Below are positions 7,954-16,350 of a stretch of 64,000 nt of DNA, one piece after another. The translations under genes and the position numbers were made by a program. The DNA is taken from assembly GCF_947087965.1 (NCBI RefSeq), contig NZ_CAMUES010000001.1, positions 310,001 to 374,000 of the forward strand, given 5' to 3'. Position 1 is the stretch's first letter, and each line of letters opens with the position of its first letter. This DNA comes from an uncultured Mobiluncus sp. (GTDB taxonomy: Bacteria > Actinomycetota > Actinomycetes > Actinomycetales > Actinomycetaceae). Under the pieces are notes generated by a model. It saw only the letters and a list, made by a program, of their open reading frames with translations, was not told where the DNA came from and did no database searches.

Positions 7954-10038
7954 GTGGCGGGCAAGGGCAAAGCAGCCAAAGCAGTGGCCGGTGCAGAATC
8001 GAATCGCATCTCCGCCGCTCAGCGCCGGGCTGACAAAGCTAAGAATAAATCCAAAAAAGCCCGTGCAGTGAATAAGCCAGCAAAGCGTTCGAAAGAAGCA
8101 AAACCCCCTAGTAATGCTCTAAAACGGCAGCGTTTTGCTCGTTTCTTGACGCCTGGGTGGTACGAACGTTTCCTGCAATATTTGTTTGTAGCGCTGTTGT
8201 TGCTGTGTGCCGCAGAATTGTCCCTGCGTTTGGGGCAGGGGCATATCCTTGGCGATCAGGGATTAGGTAAAGTTTTTCCGGCAATCTTGCCGGTGGCGGA
8301 TATTTTGTACTATGTCGGCACCACAATCGAGTCGTATTTTCCTTTGATTGTGGCATTTATGTTGGCTTTTGCAGCGGCTAAGCGCCCCAACGCGGCCATC
8401 GGGATATCGGTGTTGGCGGGTTGGTCCGGTTACCTTGGCGCCACGATGGCTCTGTCTCGCTACAGTACCGCCTCTTCCCAAGGGGAAGTTTCCGGCGTTG
8501 ACTTGGGGCTGATGGGCGGCGTTTTGGTGGGATTCCTGGTCGCTGGTTGCTGGAGTGAGTTCCGGTTCCGCAAAGTCGTTCCTTGGGCTCGAATGGTCAG
8601 CGGGATTCCCTTGGTTGTGGTCATTTGCGCGACTGGCGGAGTGGTTCTCGGCATTGTGGTTGGTGTGGTTTATCAGCTGTTATACCTGATTATTACCGTG
8701 GCTGTCGGCACGGCGATGATGGCGGCACCAGGCCCCCTAGGGGCGGCACTCTACGGTTTGCTTCACCCTATTGCGGAAGTCACGGGGGTCAGCTCCCTAT
8801 TGAACATCGTGCCTTACAACGTATATGGAAGTTGCCAAACCACCCAAGGCGACACTCTCAACGGTTCTTACCGCTGCTTCGTGTACGGCGGTACGCAGAT
8901 GGAGGGTCAGCAGGCCTTGTTCCTGGCCGGCGGGTATCCGGTGGTAGCGTTTGGGCTGGCAGCGCTGTTCTTGGTGCTGTTGCTGCAGCTGAAGGGAAGC
9001 AACCGTCAATACTGGCGCATTATGTATTGGTTCCTGATTGCCAGCACGTTCGCCGTCGGAGCCGAAAAACCGGCACTGTATTTGCTGTTTTTTGCGGCTC
9101 CTGCCCTGTTGCTGGTACATGCTGTCGCCTCGGCATTTTCTTACGCTATCACCGCCGTCTTAGGCGTCACTATTGGCTGGGCGGGAGGCCCTGGCGTGGT
9201 GGATTTGCTGCGGTGGATGGGAACCGGAGAAGGCATCCTCGTGCTGCTCATCATGGGAGTGCTGTATGCTGCCATTTACGTCATGATTGCCACTTTCACC
9301 ATAAAAATCAAAGGGAAACGGTTGAATCTGGGGGGATTCGGCGTGCCCTACATCACCAAGCCGTTTATGGGCATCCCCAACAATTCGGGGGACGTGAAGT
9401 TTGCCCCCGCTCTCGCGAGCCCGAAATCGGACAATGCCAAGGACACCCTCGAGACTGGTGAGTCGACCTCGGTTCGAGAAGAAACCCCCGATGCTTACCC
9501 TGCTCCGGAAAAAACTGTTCCGGCGCAACCAGCTTTGGCTGAACCAGTTGCCGCCGACACCGCTTCGGATCAGCCCGTCATTACCGAACCTGTGACCGCT
9601 GAACCTGTTTCAGTTAATCTCGAATCGATACCTGAGCAGCCGCTGGTGCAAACTGAACCAGTAAACGAGTCCACTGCCCAGCCATCGCAGCCCGTGATAC
9701 CGTCGCCTGAGGTTTATCCAGAGACCTACCCTGAGGACATCGCCGCGCCAAACCCCGCTTATCCTCCGCAGGGATACGCCCAGAACCCCTATGGTTACCA
9801 AGCGCCAGGCTATCCCGAAGCATACCCGGCCTATCCCGAATACAGACCAGAGTACGGCGGCGGATATAACCACCAGCTCTATGGCTACCAACGAAACGCC
9901 TACGGTTATCCAGCAGCCTATAATCCTGCGGCCATGCCGCAGCCCAACCCGGCCGTTCAGAATTTTTCCGCACCCCAGCCCCCGGTCGTCCCGCCGGAAA
10001 TTCTTTCCGAGCCAGACTCTCGGCCGCGCCCACAGTAA
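7954..10038 (+). CDS. PTS EIIC-like membrane protein with disordered tail
   Basis: Using GTG 7954, which has GAGGAAAGGA upstream, the protein is 694 residues; an in-frame ATG at 7930 has no spaced ribosome binding site. Residues 1-65 are Lys/Ala-rich and basic. Residues 70-460 hold about ten hydrophobic segments. Several stretches resemble glucose/GlcNAc-family PTS EIIC: GLLHPIAEVTGVSSLLNIVP, GGYPVVAFGLAAL, GAEKPALYLLFFAAP (in place of GITEPLEF) and VHAVASAFSYAI. The GLHH motif near the sugar site is replaced by GVSS. Where EIIB would normally follow there is instead a 220-residue tail. It is rich in Pro, Glu and Val, then Pro and Tyr (PEAYPAYPEYRP), and has no phosphorylatable Cys domain. 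No EIIA, EIIB, HPr or EI is nearby. Transport by phosphorylation therefore looks unlikely from this gene alone; it may be a facilitator, a sensor or an anchoring protein. The fold assignment is by motif resemblance only. Confidence 0.65.
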   Translation: MAGKGKAAKAVAGAESNRISAAQRRADKAKNKSKKARAVNKPAKRSKEAKPPSNALKRQRFARFLTPGWYERFLQYLFVALLLLCAAELSLRLGQGHILGDQGLGKVFPAILPVADILYYVGTTIESYFPLIVAFMLAFAAAKRPNAAIGISVLAGWSGYLGATMALSRYSTASSQGEVSGVDLGLMGGVLVGFLVAGCWSEFRFRKVVPWARMVSGIPLVVVICATGGVVLGIVVGVVYQLLYLIITVAVGTAMMAAPGPLGAALYGLLHPIAEVTGVSSLLNIVPYNVYGSCQTTQGDTLNGSYRCFVYGGTQMEGQQALFLAGGYPVVAFGLAALFLVLLLQLKGSNRQYWRIMYWFLIASTFAVGAEKPALYLLFFAAPALLLVHAVASAFSYAITAVLGVTIGWAGGPGVVDLLRWMGTGEGILVLLIMGVLYAAIYVMIATFTIKIKGKRLNLGGFGVPYITKPFMGIPNNSGDVKFAPALASPKSDNAKDTLETGESTSVREETPDAYPAPEKTVPAQPALAEPVAADTASDQPVITEPVTAEPVSVNLESIPEQPLVQTEPVNESTAQPSQPVIPSPEVYPETYPEDIAAPNPAYPPQGYAQNPYGYQAPGYPEAYPAYPEYRPEYGGGYNHQLYGYQRNAYGYPAAYNPAAMPQPNPAVQNFSAPQPPVVPPEILSEPDSRPRPQ

Positions 10039-10185
10039 CCGTTCGCAGCGTCAGAACCGTCACAACTGCCCGGCACAGCGGGCAAGAGGATAAAACCAGA
10101 GGCCCCAGGAGCAAACAGCTACTGGGCTAACGGTGTCAGCGAGCATCCTTCGTACGGTTGTGCAGGCTGAGGTTCCCGCAGGGCT

Positions 10186-12756
10186 TTACCCCTCGCGGTC
10201 GCGCTGCTGAGCTTTCGCGATGCGTTCGGCGCCGGATTGATTCTCGCGCATCATCCGCAGCAGTGCCGCGGGAGCGTCTGCATTATTCGAGAGCCATTCC
10301 TGGGTGAGCGTCAGCACGTCCACGCCGCTGGACTCCAAGCCCACCAGCGCGGCAGGATACATGCCTTCGATGAGCTGTTCACCAATCTCGTGGGTGCGTG
10401 TATCGTAGGTCTCCCGTAGCGTCTCAAAGTAACGCTGGGCAAAAGGAGCTAGCAGCAGTGGATCTTGAGCCCGGTTGAAACCGGCAATGATGGAAGCCAG
10501 TTGGTCGTTGGTCAGAGCGGTGTCGCTGTAGGCACGGTCAAAGAACTCGGCTTTCACCGCAGGATTAGGCAGCGAAGCTGCGGCCTGCAGGACACGTTCG
10601 CGCCCATTTACGGTGTCGTCATTATTCAGCTCTGCCTCGACAGTGGCGCGGTCCACGTGTCCCGCTGCCGCCAAAGACGTCAAGAGGTTCCACCGCAACT
10701 CCGTGTCAATCCGCAGACCCGTGAGGGTTTCGCTACCATTCAAAAGGGCGGAGCTGGCGGCGATGTCTTCGGGCGTCCGTGCCCGGCGAGCGGCGGCGCG
10801 CACCAGCTGCAGCTGGGTATCCGAATCAGCCTTGGCCAGGCGGGACAGCATCCGCAGACGCGAGGAGACGTTTCGGGCTGCAGCTTCGCGATTTTCTACG
10901 GCCAGGTAGCTTTCGATGCAAGTGTCCAGGTTACGCAAAGTGACCGAAACTACCATGGGGTGAGTCTCTACCATGAGAGCCTGCAGGGCGGCATCAACGT
11001 AGTGAGAGGCGCCAACCTCGCCGTCACGCACCATGTCCCACAGAATGGACAGAATCTGGGAACGAGGCAGCGAATCGGTGAATGCGTCGATGTGTTCGCA
11101 AGCCGTGCGCAGGGACTGCTCGTCTAACCGAACCTTGCCATAAGCCATGTCTCCGTCGTTGACCAAAATGACATCGGGACGCGGTCCGTTAAAACCGGGA
11201 AGGTTGTATTCATCGGCCTCCATGTCAAATTCCTCGCGGTGACCGGGAACAAACACGGTCTTGCCATCGCGTTGTTCCAGGTTGTAGGCGCATACCGCCA
11301 TATGTTGAGGTCGCGGGGTAGCGTCGGCATTGAAATGCTCCTGGACAATGCGCAGGGAAGTAATCGCCCCGCTGTCGTCCGTGTGGATTTCGGGACGCAG
11401 CCACGTCATTCCGGCTTCTTCCAGCCACTTGCGCGACCAGGCTTTTAGGTCCTTACCGGAGGTTGCTTCCAGTTCGGTCAATAAATCCGTCAAGGTGGCG
11501 TTGGACCACTCGTGTTTGGCGAAGTATTCCTTAATCCCCAGGCGGAAGTTATCCCAACCCACGTACGTTACCAACTGGGACAGCACGCAGGCACCTTTTG
11601 CGTAGGTGATGCCGTCAAAGTTGACTTGGACATCTTCCAAGTCGTTGATGGTGGCCACTACCGGGTGAGTGGAAGGCAGTTGATCCTGGCCGTAGGCCCA
11701 AATCTTTTCCGAACAAGAGAAGGTCGTCCAGATGTCTTTCCACTCAGTCGCTTCCGCAGTGGCTTTGGTGGACACAAACTCGGCAAAGGATTCGTTCAAC
11801 CACAAGTCGTTCCACCATTTCATCGTGACGAGGTCGCCGAACCACATGTGAGCCAGTTCGTGCAGAATGGTCACGACACGGCGTTCCACCCGGGTTTGCA
11901 GGGGGCGGGACCGGAACACATATTCGTCACGGAACGTCACGCAGCCCACATTTTCCATGGCCCCGGCGTTATATTCGGGAACAAAAATCTGGTCATATTT
12001 ACGGAAAGGATAGGGGCGTTCAAAGGCGGTTTCGTAGAACTCGAAACCGGCGCGGGTGATGTCCATGACTTCGGCGGCATCCAGGTGTTTCAGCATGGAG
12101 GCGCGGCAATAGACACCGAGGGGAATTCGTCTGCCGTCGCACGAGGTCACTTCGCCGGTTTCTCCCACGTAGGGGCCTGCGATGACGGCGGTCAGGTAGG
12201 ACGAGATTTTTTCGGTGGGGCTGAAACGGTACTTGCGCACGCCGTCAGCGGCGATTTCAGGCTCCGGGGTGGGTGAGTTGGAAAACGCGTTCCACTCGGG
12301 AGGAACCACGAAAGTAAAGGTAAAGTCCGCTTTGATGTCGGGCTGTTCAAAAACGGCGTAGACGCGGCGAGAATCCGGCACCTCGAATTGGGAGTAAACG
12401 TAAGACTTGCCGTCCTCGGGGTCTGTGAAACGGTGCAGTCCCTCGCCGGTGTGCATGTAGACGCAATCAGCCACCACTCGCAGATTGTTGTGTTCCTGCA
12501 GGTCTGGCAGAAAAATCCGGGAATCTGCGTAATTTGAGAGGTCAAGTGCAGTCCCGTTCAAGTTCACTTCTGTGACGGAATCGGCAATGAGGTCGATGAA
12601 AGACGAGGCACCGGGTTGGGAAGCAAATTCAACTTCCGTCACGGAATGAAAGATGCGCTCTCCCTGGGTCAAATCGAGATGTACACGGTAGTGAACATCA
12701 CTGATGATTCCCGAGCGTTGCTCGGCTTCGATGCGGGTGAGGTTAGTTCCTGGCAT
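10186..12756 (-). CDS. pepN: Aminopeptidase N, M1 family
   Basis: This is an 856-residue cytoplasmic zinc aminopeptidase that removes N-terminal residues from peptides. The substrate-recognition motif GAMENVG lies near residue 267. The zinc motif HELAHMWFGDLV is near 297, and the third ligand Glu in NESFAEF lies about 20 residues later, giving the full HEXXH-x18-E signature. The long C-terminal helical domain (ERAP1_C-like) is present, and total length equals other actinobacterial PepN. AAGGAG lies 6 bases upstream of the ATG, which fixes the start. It is transcribed divergently from the lipoprotein gene at 12895. No oddities seen. Confidence 0.95.
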   Translation of the reverse strand: MPGTNLTRIEAEQRSGIISDVHYRVHLDLTQGERIFHSVTEVEFASQPGASSFIDLIADSVTEVNLNGTALDLSNYADSRIFLPDLQEHNNLRVVADCVYMHTGEGLHRFTDPEDGKSYVYSQFEVPDSRRVYAVFEQPDIKADFTFTFVVPPEWNAFSNSPTPEPEIAADGVRKYRFSPTEKISSYLTAVIAGPYVGETGEVTSCDGRRIPLGVYCRASMLKHLDAAEVMDITRAGFEFYETAFERPYPFRKYDQIFVPEYNAGAMENVGCVTFRDEYVFRSRPLQTRVERRVVTILHELAHMWFGDLVTMKWWNDLWLNESFAEFVSTKATAEATEWKDIWTTFSCSEKIWAYGQDQLPSTHPVVATINDLEDVQVNFDGITYAKGACVLSQLVTYVGWDNFRLGIKEYFAKHEWSNATLTDLLTELEATSGKDLKAWSRKWLEEAGMTWLRPEIHTDDSGAITSLRIVQEHFNADATPRPQHMAVCAYNLEQRDGKTVFVPGHREEFDMEADEYNLPGFNGPRPDVILVNDGDMAYGKVRLDEQSLRTACEHIDAFTDSLPRSQILSILWDMVRDGEVGASHYVDAALQALMVETHPMVVSVTLRNLDTCIESYLAVENREAAARNVSSRLRMLSRLAKADSDTQLQLVRAAARRARTPEDIAASSALLNGSETLTGLRIDTELRWNLLTSLAAAGHVDRATVEAELNNDDTVNGRERVLQAAASLPNPAVKAEFFDRAYSDTALTNDQLASIIAGFNRAQDPLLLAPFAQRYFETLRETYDTRTHEIGEQLIEGMYPAALVGLESSGVDVLTLTQEWLSNNADAPAALLRMMRENQSGAERIAKAQQRDREG

Positions 12757-12894
12757 TTACGCTCCTTTGAGTTTGCAATCGGTATATATTCTTCCATGTC
12801 TAAGCCCTTTTCGATGAAGTTTCAGCGTAAAGATTGTAGTTAAACTAGACTTAAGTTATGGTTCATGCGCCAACGACGAGGGGAGGTATCTGCG

Positions 12895-13590
12895 TTGAGA
12901 CGGAATACCCTGTGCAAATCTAGCTCTCAACTTTCAACCTCTAAACTCCGCTGGTTGCGGCGTTTCCTGGCGGGAATACTCTTAGGTGTCGTGGCGCTGA
13001 GCGGGTTGAGTGCCTGCGCAAAGGAAAAAACCAAGACCCCCACTCAGTGGAACGCTACCATCGTGACCACACCGGCTCCAGAGGGTTGGGTTAACGGCAA
13101 AGACGGAGCGTTCCGGGTGCAGATTCCGCCATCTTACCTGGATGCTTACGAAGCTATTAGCGGTTCCAAGCTGCCTGACGCGCAGGTGGTGCTGTCTCTC
13201 CCTTCTGATAAAGCCCTGAACGGCTACGTTCCTGTCATGGTTATTGACCACGCAAAAGCGACTTCCGACCCTGATGAGGTGGAAAAGAACCTGAAACAGG
13301 ACCCCATCTACAAGGGCTATAAGAATTTCACAGTGCTGAACCCGACCCAGGTTGAGGGCTTGAACGTGCTGGAGATGAAGTGGAGCTACGTCTATCAAGA
13401 GGTCGAGATGACGGCCTTCATGACTTTGGTTTCGGGGAACAATCACGCCTATGCCCTGAAACAGGACGTGCCGGATTACGCGTTGGAAACCTACCAGCCG
13501 ATTATTGATTCTGTGCTGAAAAGCTGGACTTGGAACGAACCGGTGAAGGGGACCAAGCCGAAGCCAAGCCCTTCACCTACCAAATCCTGA
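12895..13590 (+). CDS. Putative lipoprotein of unknown function
   Basis: I chose TTG at 12895 because GAGGGGAGGT ends about 8 bases upstream; an ATG at 12865 in the same frame has no ribosome binding site. The 231-residue product has a basic N-terminus with RRFLAGILLGVVALSGLSAC, a signal peptide ending in a lipobox (LSAC) with Cys near residue 42. It should therefore be lipid-anchored on the outer face of the membrane. The mature part (about 190 residues) is predicted mixed alpha/beta, with no motif I recognise, and ends in a short Pro/Lys/Ser tail. The gene overlaps the end of the convergent M13 peptidase gene by 14 bases. Confidence 0.75.
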   Translation: MRRNTLCKSSSQLSTSKLRWLRRFLAGILLGVVALSGLSACAKEKTKTPTQWNATIVTTPAPEGWVNGKDGAFRVQIPPSYLDAYEAISGSKLPDAQVVLSLPSDKALNGYVPVMVIDHAKATSDPDEVEKNLKQDPIYKGYKNFTVLNPTQVEGLNVLEMKWSYVYQEVEMTAFMTLVSGNNHAYALKQDVPDYALETYQPIIDSVLKSWTWNEPVKGTKPKPSPSPTKS

Positions 13591-15586
13591 CTCTCTGGTC
13601 CGGTTCCAGCCACAGGGCGTCGCCGGGCTGGGTTTGGAAAGTTGCCGCAAACAGGTCGAGGTTCGCGACCACTCCGTTGCAGCGGAACTCTGCCGGGGAG
13701 TGAGGGTCAATCGAAATGAGTTGTTTGGCCATTTCCGGGCGCACCTTCGTCTGCCAAGATAGCGCCCAAGATAGGAAGAACCGCTCGGCTGCACTGAGTC
13801 CCTCGATGACCGGGGCGTCTGCCGGGTCGTCAATGCCCTGCTGTTTGAGCTCCAACAGGTAGGCTTTCCACGCGATGTCGAGTCCGCCCAGGTCGCCGAT
13901 ATTTTCTCCGATGGTCAGCGCGCCGTTGACATGGAATTCTTCGGGCAGCCCCTGGGGGACGAACGCGTTGTACTGGTCGATAAGCGCGTGGGTACGTTTT
14001 TCAAATTCCGCCAAGTCCTGGTCGGTCCACCAGTTTTCGACTTTGCCAGTGCCGTCAAACTTGGCGCCCTGGTCGTCAAAACCGTGCCCGATTTCATGGC
14101 CGATAACCGCCCCGATGGAACCGTAGTTCACAGCCGCGTCCGCGTCCTTGTCAAAGAAAGGAGGCTGCAGGATAGCAGCGGGAAACACGATCTCGTTTTC
14201 GGTTGGATTGTAATAGGCATTCACAGTTTGCGGGGTCATATGCCAAATCGTGTGGTCGACGGGCCCGCCCAGCTTGTCAATCCAGTAGTAGGTGCCAAAA
14301 ATACTGGCATTGTGAACCTTGTCAACCAGCGTTCCGTCTCCGAGCTGGAGTTTCTCATAATCTTGCCACTTGTCGGGGTAACCGATTTTGGGGGTAAACT
14401 GGCGCATTTTTTCTAACGCCTTGTCCCGCGTTTCCGGTCCCATCCAGTCCAATACCGCGATGGAATCCTGGTAAGCCTGAATCAGGTTCTCTACCAGGTG
14501 GCTCATCGCCGCCTTGGCTTCGGCGGGGAAGTGGCGCTGCACATAAAGTTTGCCCAAGGCTTCGCCCATCACTGAGGATGCCAGGGAAACTCCGCGCTTC
14601 CACCGTTCCCGCAGCTGTTCCTTGCCCGCCAGCTTTTGCCCGTAAAAATCGAAGTCCGCATTCACGATTTCGCTGGATAGCAGGGAAGTATGTCCGTTCA
14701 AGGCGTGCCACAGCATCCACCACTTGAGCGTTTCAAAGTCGGTGGAATCCCATAGCTGATCCATGTTTTCAAGGAAATCCGGTTCGCCTACGTTGACTTC
14801 CGTAAACATTTTGTCGGGCAGTCCCGAAGCCTTCCGCCAGGCTCCCAGGTCAAAGCGCGGCAGCTTAGCGGCCAGTTCGTCCCAGGTCATCGGGTTGTTT
14901 GTCGCGTCCGTGTCGCGAGTTTTCACGTTATCCCAATGCAGTTTGGCTATCTCGGTCTCGAAGTCAACGATTTTACCGGCCACGTCCGGGGCCGCGGACT
15001 GCGAAGCATATCCGGCCAGGGTGAACATGCGGGCAATGTGCTGGCGATACTGGTCCAACAGGTTCGCGTGTTTTTCTTCCAAGTAATAGGCACGTTCGGG
15101 CAGTCCCAAACCGTCTTGGCCGAAGTAGTTTATGTAACGTTCGGGATTGTTCACATCGATGTCGATGCCGGTATCAAAAAAGCCCTCGTAGGTGCCTTCG
15201 GCAAAAGTCCGGGCCCACAGGTCGCGCAAATCTGCTTTGCTGGTGGCCTGGTCCAGAGGAGCCTTTAGCTGCTGTAGACTGGGGGCGCTATCCGCTTCCA
15301 CCGTGGCTTCATCCATAAAAGAGCCGTAGAGAGAGGCGACTTTGCCAGCCAGGCTGCTCAGTTCCCCGGTGATGCGACCCGCGACACAATCTTCGATGAT
15401 AGTGCGTACTTGCTTTTCTGCTTCTTCAGCCAAGAGGTGAAATGACCCGTAGCTGGCCTTGTCGGCAGGAATCTCAGTGCGGGCCAACCACTTGCCGTTT
15501 ACGTAACGGTAAAGGTCGTCTTGTGGGCGGATGGTTTCATCAAAGTCAGCGGGATCCAGCATCCCCAACAGTGGGTTCTTTGTCAT
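13577..15586 (-). CDS. pepO: M13 family zinc metallopeptidase (PepO/neprilysin-like)
   Basis: The 669-residue protein has the M13 peptidase_N region followed by the catalytic domain. The zinc motif HEIGHGFDDQGA is near residue 493 and the downstream GENIGDLGG supplies the third ligand Glu and the conserved Asp. INYFGQDGLGLPERAYYL is typical of the N-terminal domain. There is no signal peptide, so it is probably cytoplasmic, cleaving short oligopeptides like lactococcal PepO. The start at ATG 15586 is preferred over GTG 15610 because TAGGGT lies 7 bases upstream (leaderless arrangement) and the protein then begins MTKNPLLGML, normal for actinobacterial homologues. It follows another peptidase gene (pepN) by about 0.8 kb, but the lipoprotein gene intervenes on the other strand. 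Confidence 0.93.
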   Translation of the reverse strand: MTKNPLLGMLDPADFDETIRPQDDLYRYVNGKWLARTEIPADKASYGSFHLLAEEAEKQVRTIIEDCVAGRITGELSSLAGKVASLYGSFMDEATVEADSAPSLQQLKAPLDQATSKADLRDLWARTFAEGTYEGFFDTGIDIDVNNPERYINYFGQDGLGLPERAYYLEEKHANLLDQYRQHIARMFTLAGYASQSAAPDVAGKIVDFETEIAKLHWDNVKTRDTDATNNPMTWDELAAKLPRFDLGAWRKASGLPDKMFTEVNVGEPDFLENMDQLWDSTDFETLKWWMLWHALNGHTSLLSSEIVNADFDFYGQKLAGKEQLRERWKRGVSLASSVMGEALGKLYVQRHFPAEAKAAMSHLVENLIQAYQDSIAVLDWMGPETRDKALEKMRQFTPKIGYPDKWQDYEKLQLGDGTLVDKVHNASIFGTYYWIDKLGGPVDHTIWHMTPQTVNAYYNPTENEIVFPAAILQPPFFDKDADAAVNYGSIGAVIGHEIGHGFDDQGAKFDGTGKVENWWTDQDLAEFEKRTHALIDQYNAFVPQGLPEEFHVNGALTIGENIGDLGGLDIAWKAYLLELKQQGIDDPADAPVIEGLSAAERFFLSWALSWQTKVRPEMAKQLISIDPHSPAEFRCNGVVANLDLFAATFQTQPGDALWLEPDQRVRIW

Positions 15587-15593
15587 GGGTTCA

Positions 15594-15599
15594 ACCCTA
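15594..15599 (-). promoter_or_regulatory. -10 TAGGGT for leaderless M13 peptidase mRNA
   Basis: TAGGGT on the minus strand ends 7 bases before ATG 15586; there is no clear Shine-Dalgarno sequence. Confidence 0.5.
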
Positions 15600-15674
15600 C
15601 CGTGCCGCACCCAAAATTTCCGAGCGACCCTGGCGGCGCAACCAAAACCCCTTGTGACAGGGATTCCGTTGGGT

Positions 15675-16175
15675 TTAGCGCGTGGAAAACCCCAAGGCGT
15701 CGTAGAGCTGCATCGCTTCGGGGGCGGCGGACATATCGAGTTGCAGGGTCAGGGCCTCGCGGCCCAACGCGTCCACGGCTCGTGAAGCGTTAATGACCAG
15801 CCCCGAACCGATACCTTGACGGCGATAGTCGGGATCCACAAACAGGTCAGCAATGTAGGGCTGGTCGCTGTTGCCGTCCGTGGTGCACCATTCATCGGGA
15901 GCCTGGTCCAACACGATGACCACACCGACCAGCTTGTCCTCGTGCCACGCTCCGAGAGTCGCCTCGGCCAACAGTGGACCGTAGGCGCCGTCCCAGAACA
16001 AATTCAGCTGGCTGGCAGCGCTCGACCCGGCATCCCGATAAGCAACCGCGTGCAACTGGGACATCTGAACCACATCGTCGCGGGTAATCGGACGGTAGGT
16101 AATCTTGATTTCCGGGTTGGGCTCAACTGCCGTCAACTCATCGGTGGACGGGGCCTCTAAGGACAGCTTGGACAT
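15675..16175 (-). CDS. GNAT family N-acetyltransferase
   Basis: This 166-residue protein has a single GNAT acetyl-CoA-binding fold. The pyrophosphate-binding loop appears as DPDYRRQGIGSGLV near residue 115, and the C-terminal half ends with MQLYDALGFSTR, the usual beta-6/beta-7 region. It would transfer acetyl (or another acyl) from CoA to an amine; the substrate cannot be deduced. It lies between the M13 peptidase and folC and is transcribed divergently from folC. GACAAT 6 bases upstream of the ATG could be a weak -10 for a leaderless transcript. Confidence 0.85.
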   Translation of the reverse strand: MSKLSLEAPSTDELTAVEPNPEIKITYRPITRDDVVQMSQLHAVAYRDAGSSAASQLNLFWDGAYGPLLAEATLGAWHEDKLVGVVIVLDQAPDEWCTTDGNSDQPYIADLFVDPDYRRQGIGSGLVINASRAVDALGREALTLQLDMSAAPEAMQLYDALGFSTR

Positions 16176-16338
16176 GCCTCAATTGTCCCATGATTCGTGC
16201 CTGCTGGGAAGCCTTTGAAAGTTATTGAATCGAAATAAGTCTGCTGGTTGGGTCTGTTAAATGATGAGTCACTATTGATTTCGGAATGGAACAGAGCGAG
16301 ACCAGACCTTCTATTCTGTGTGAGTTTGCCAGGGTCGG

Positions 16339-16344
16339 TAACAT
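16339..16344 (+). promoter_or_regulatory. -10 TAACAT for leaderless folC mRNA
   Basis: TAACAT ends 6 bases before GTG 16351. This arrangement supports the upstream GTG as the start and hence the long N-terminal extension of FolC. Confidence 0.45.
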
Positions 16345-16350
16345 GGTGGG

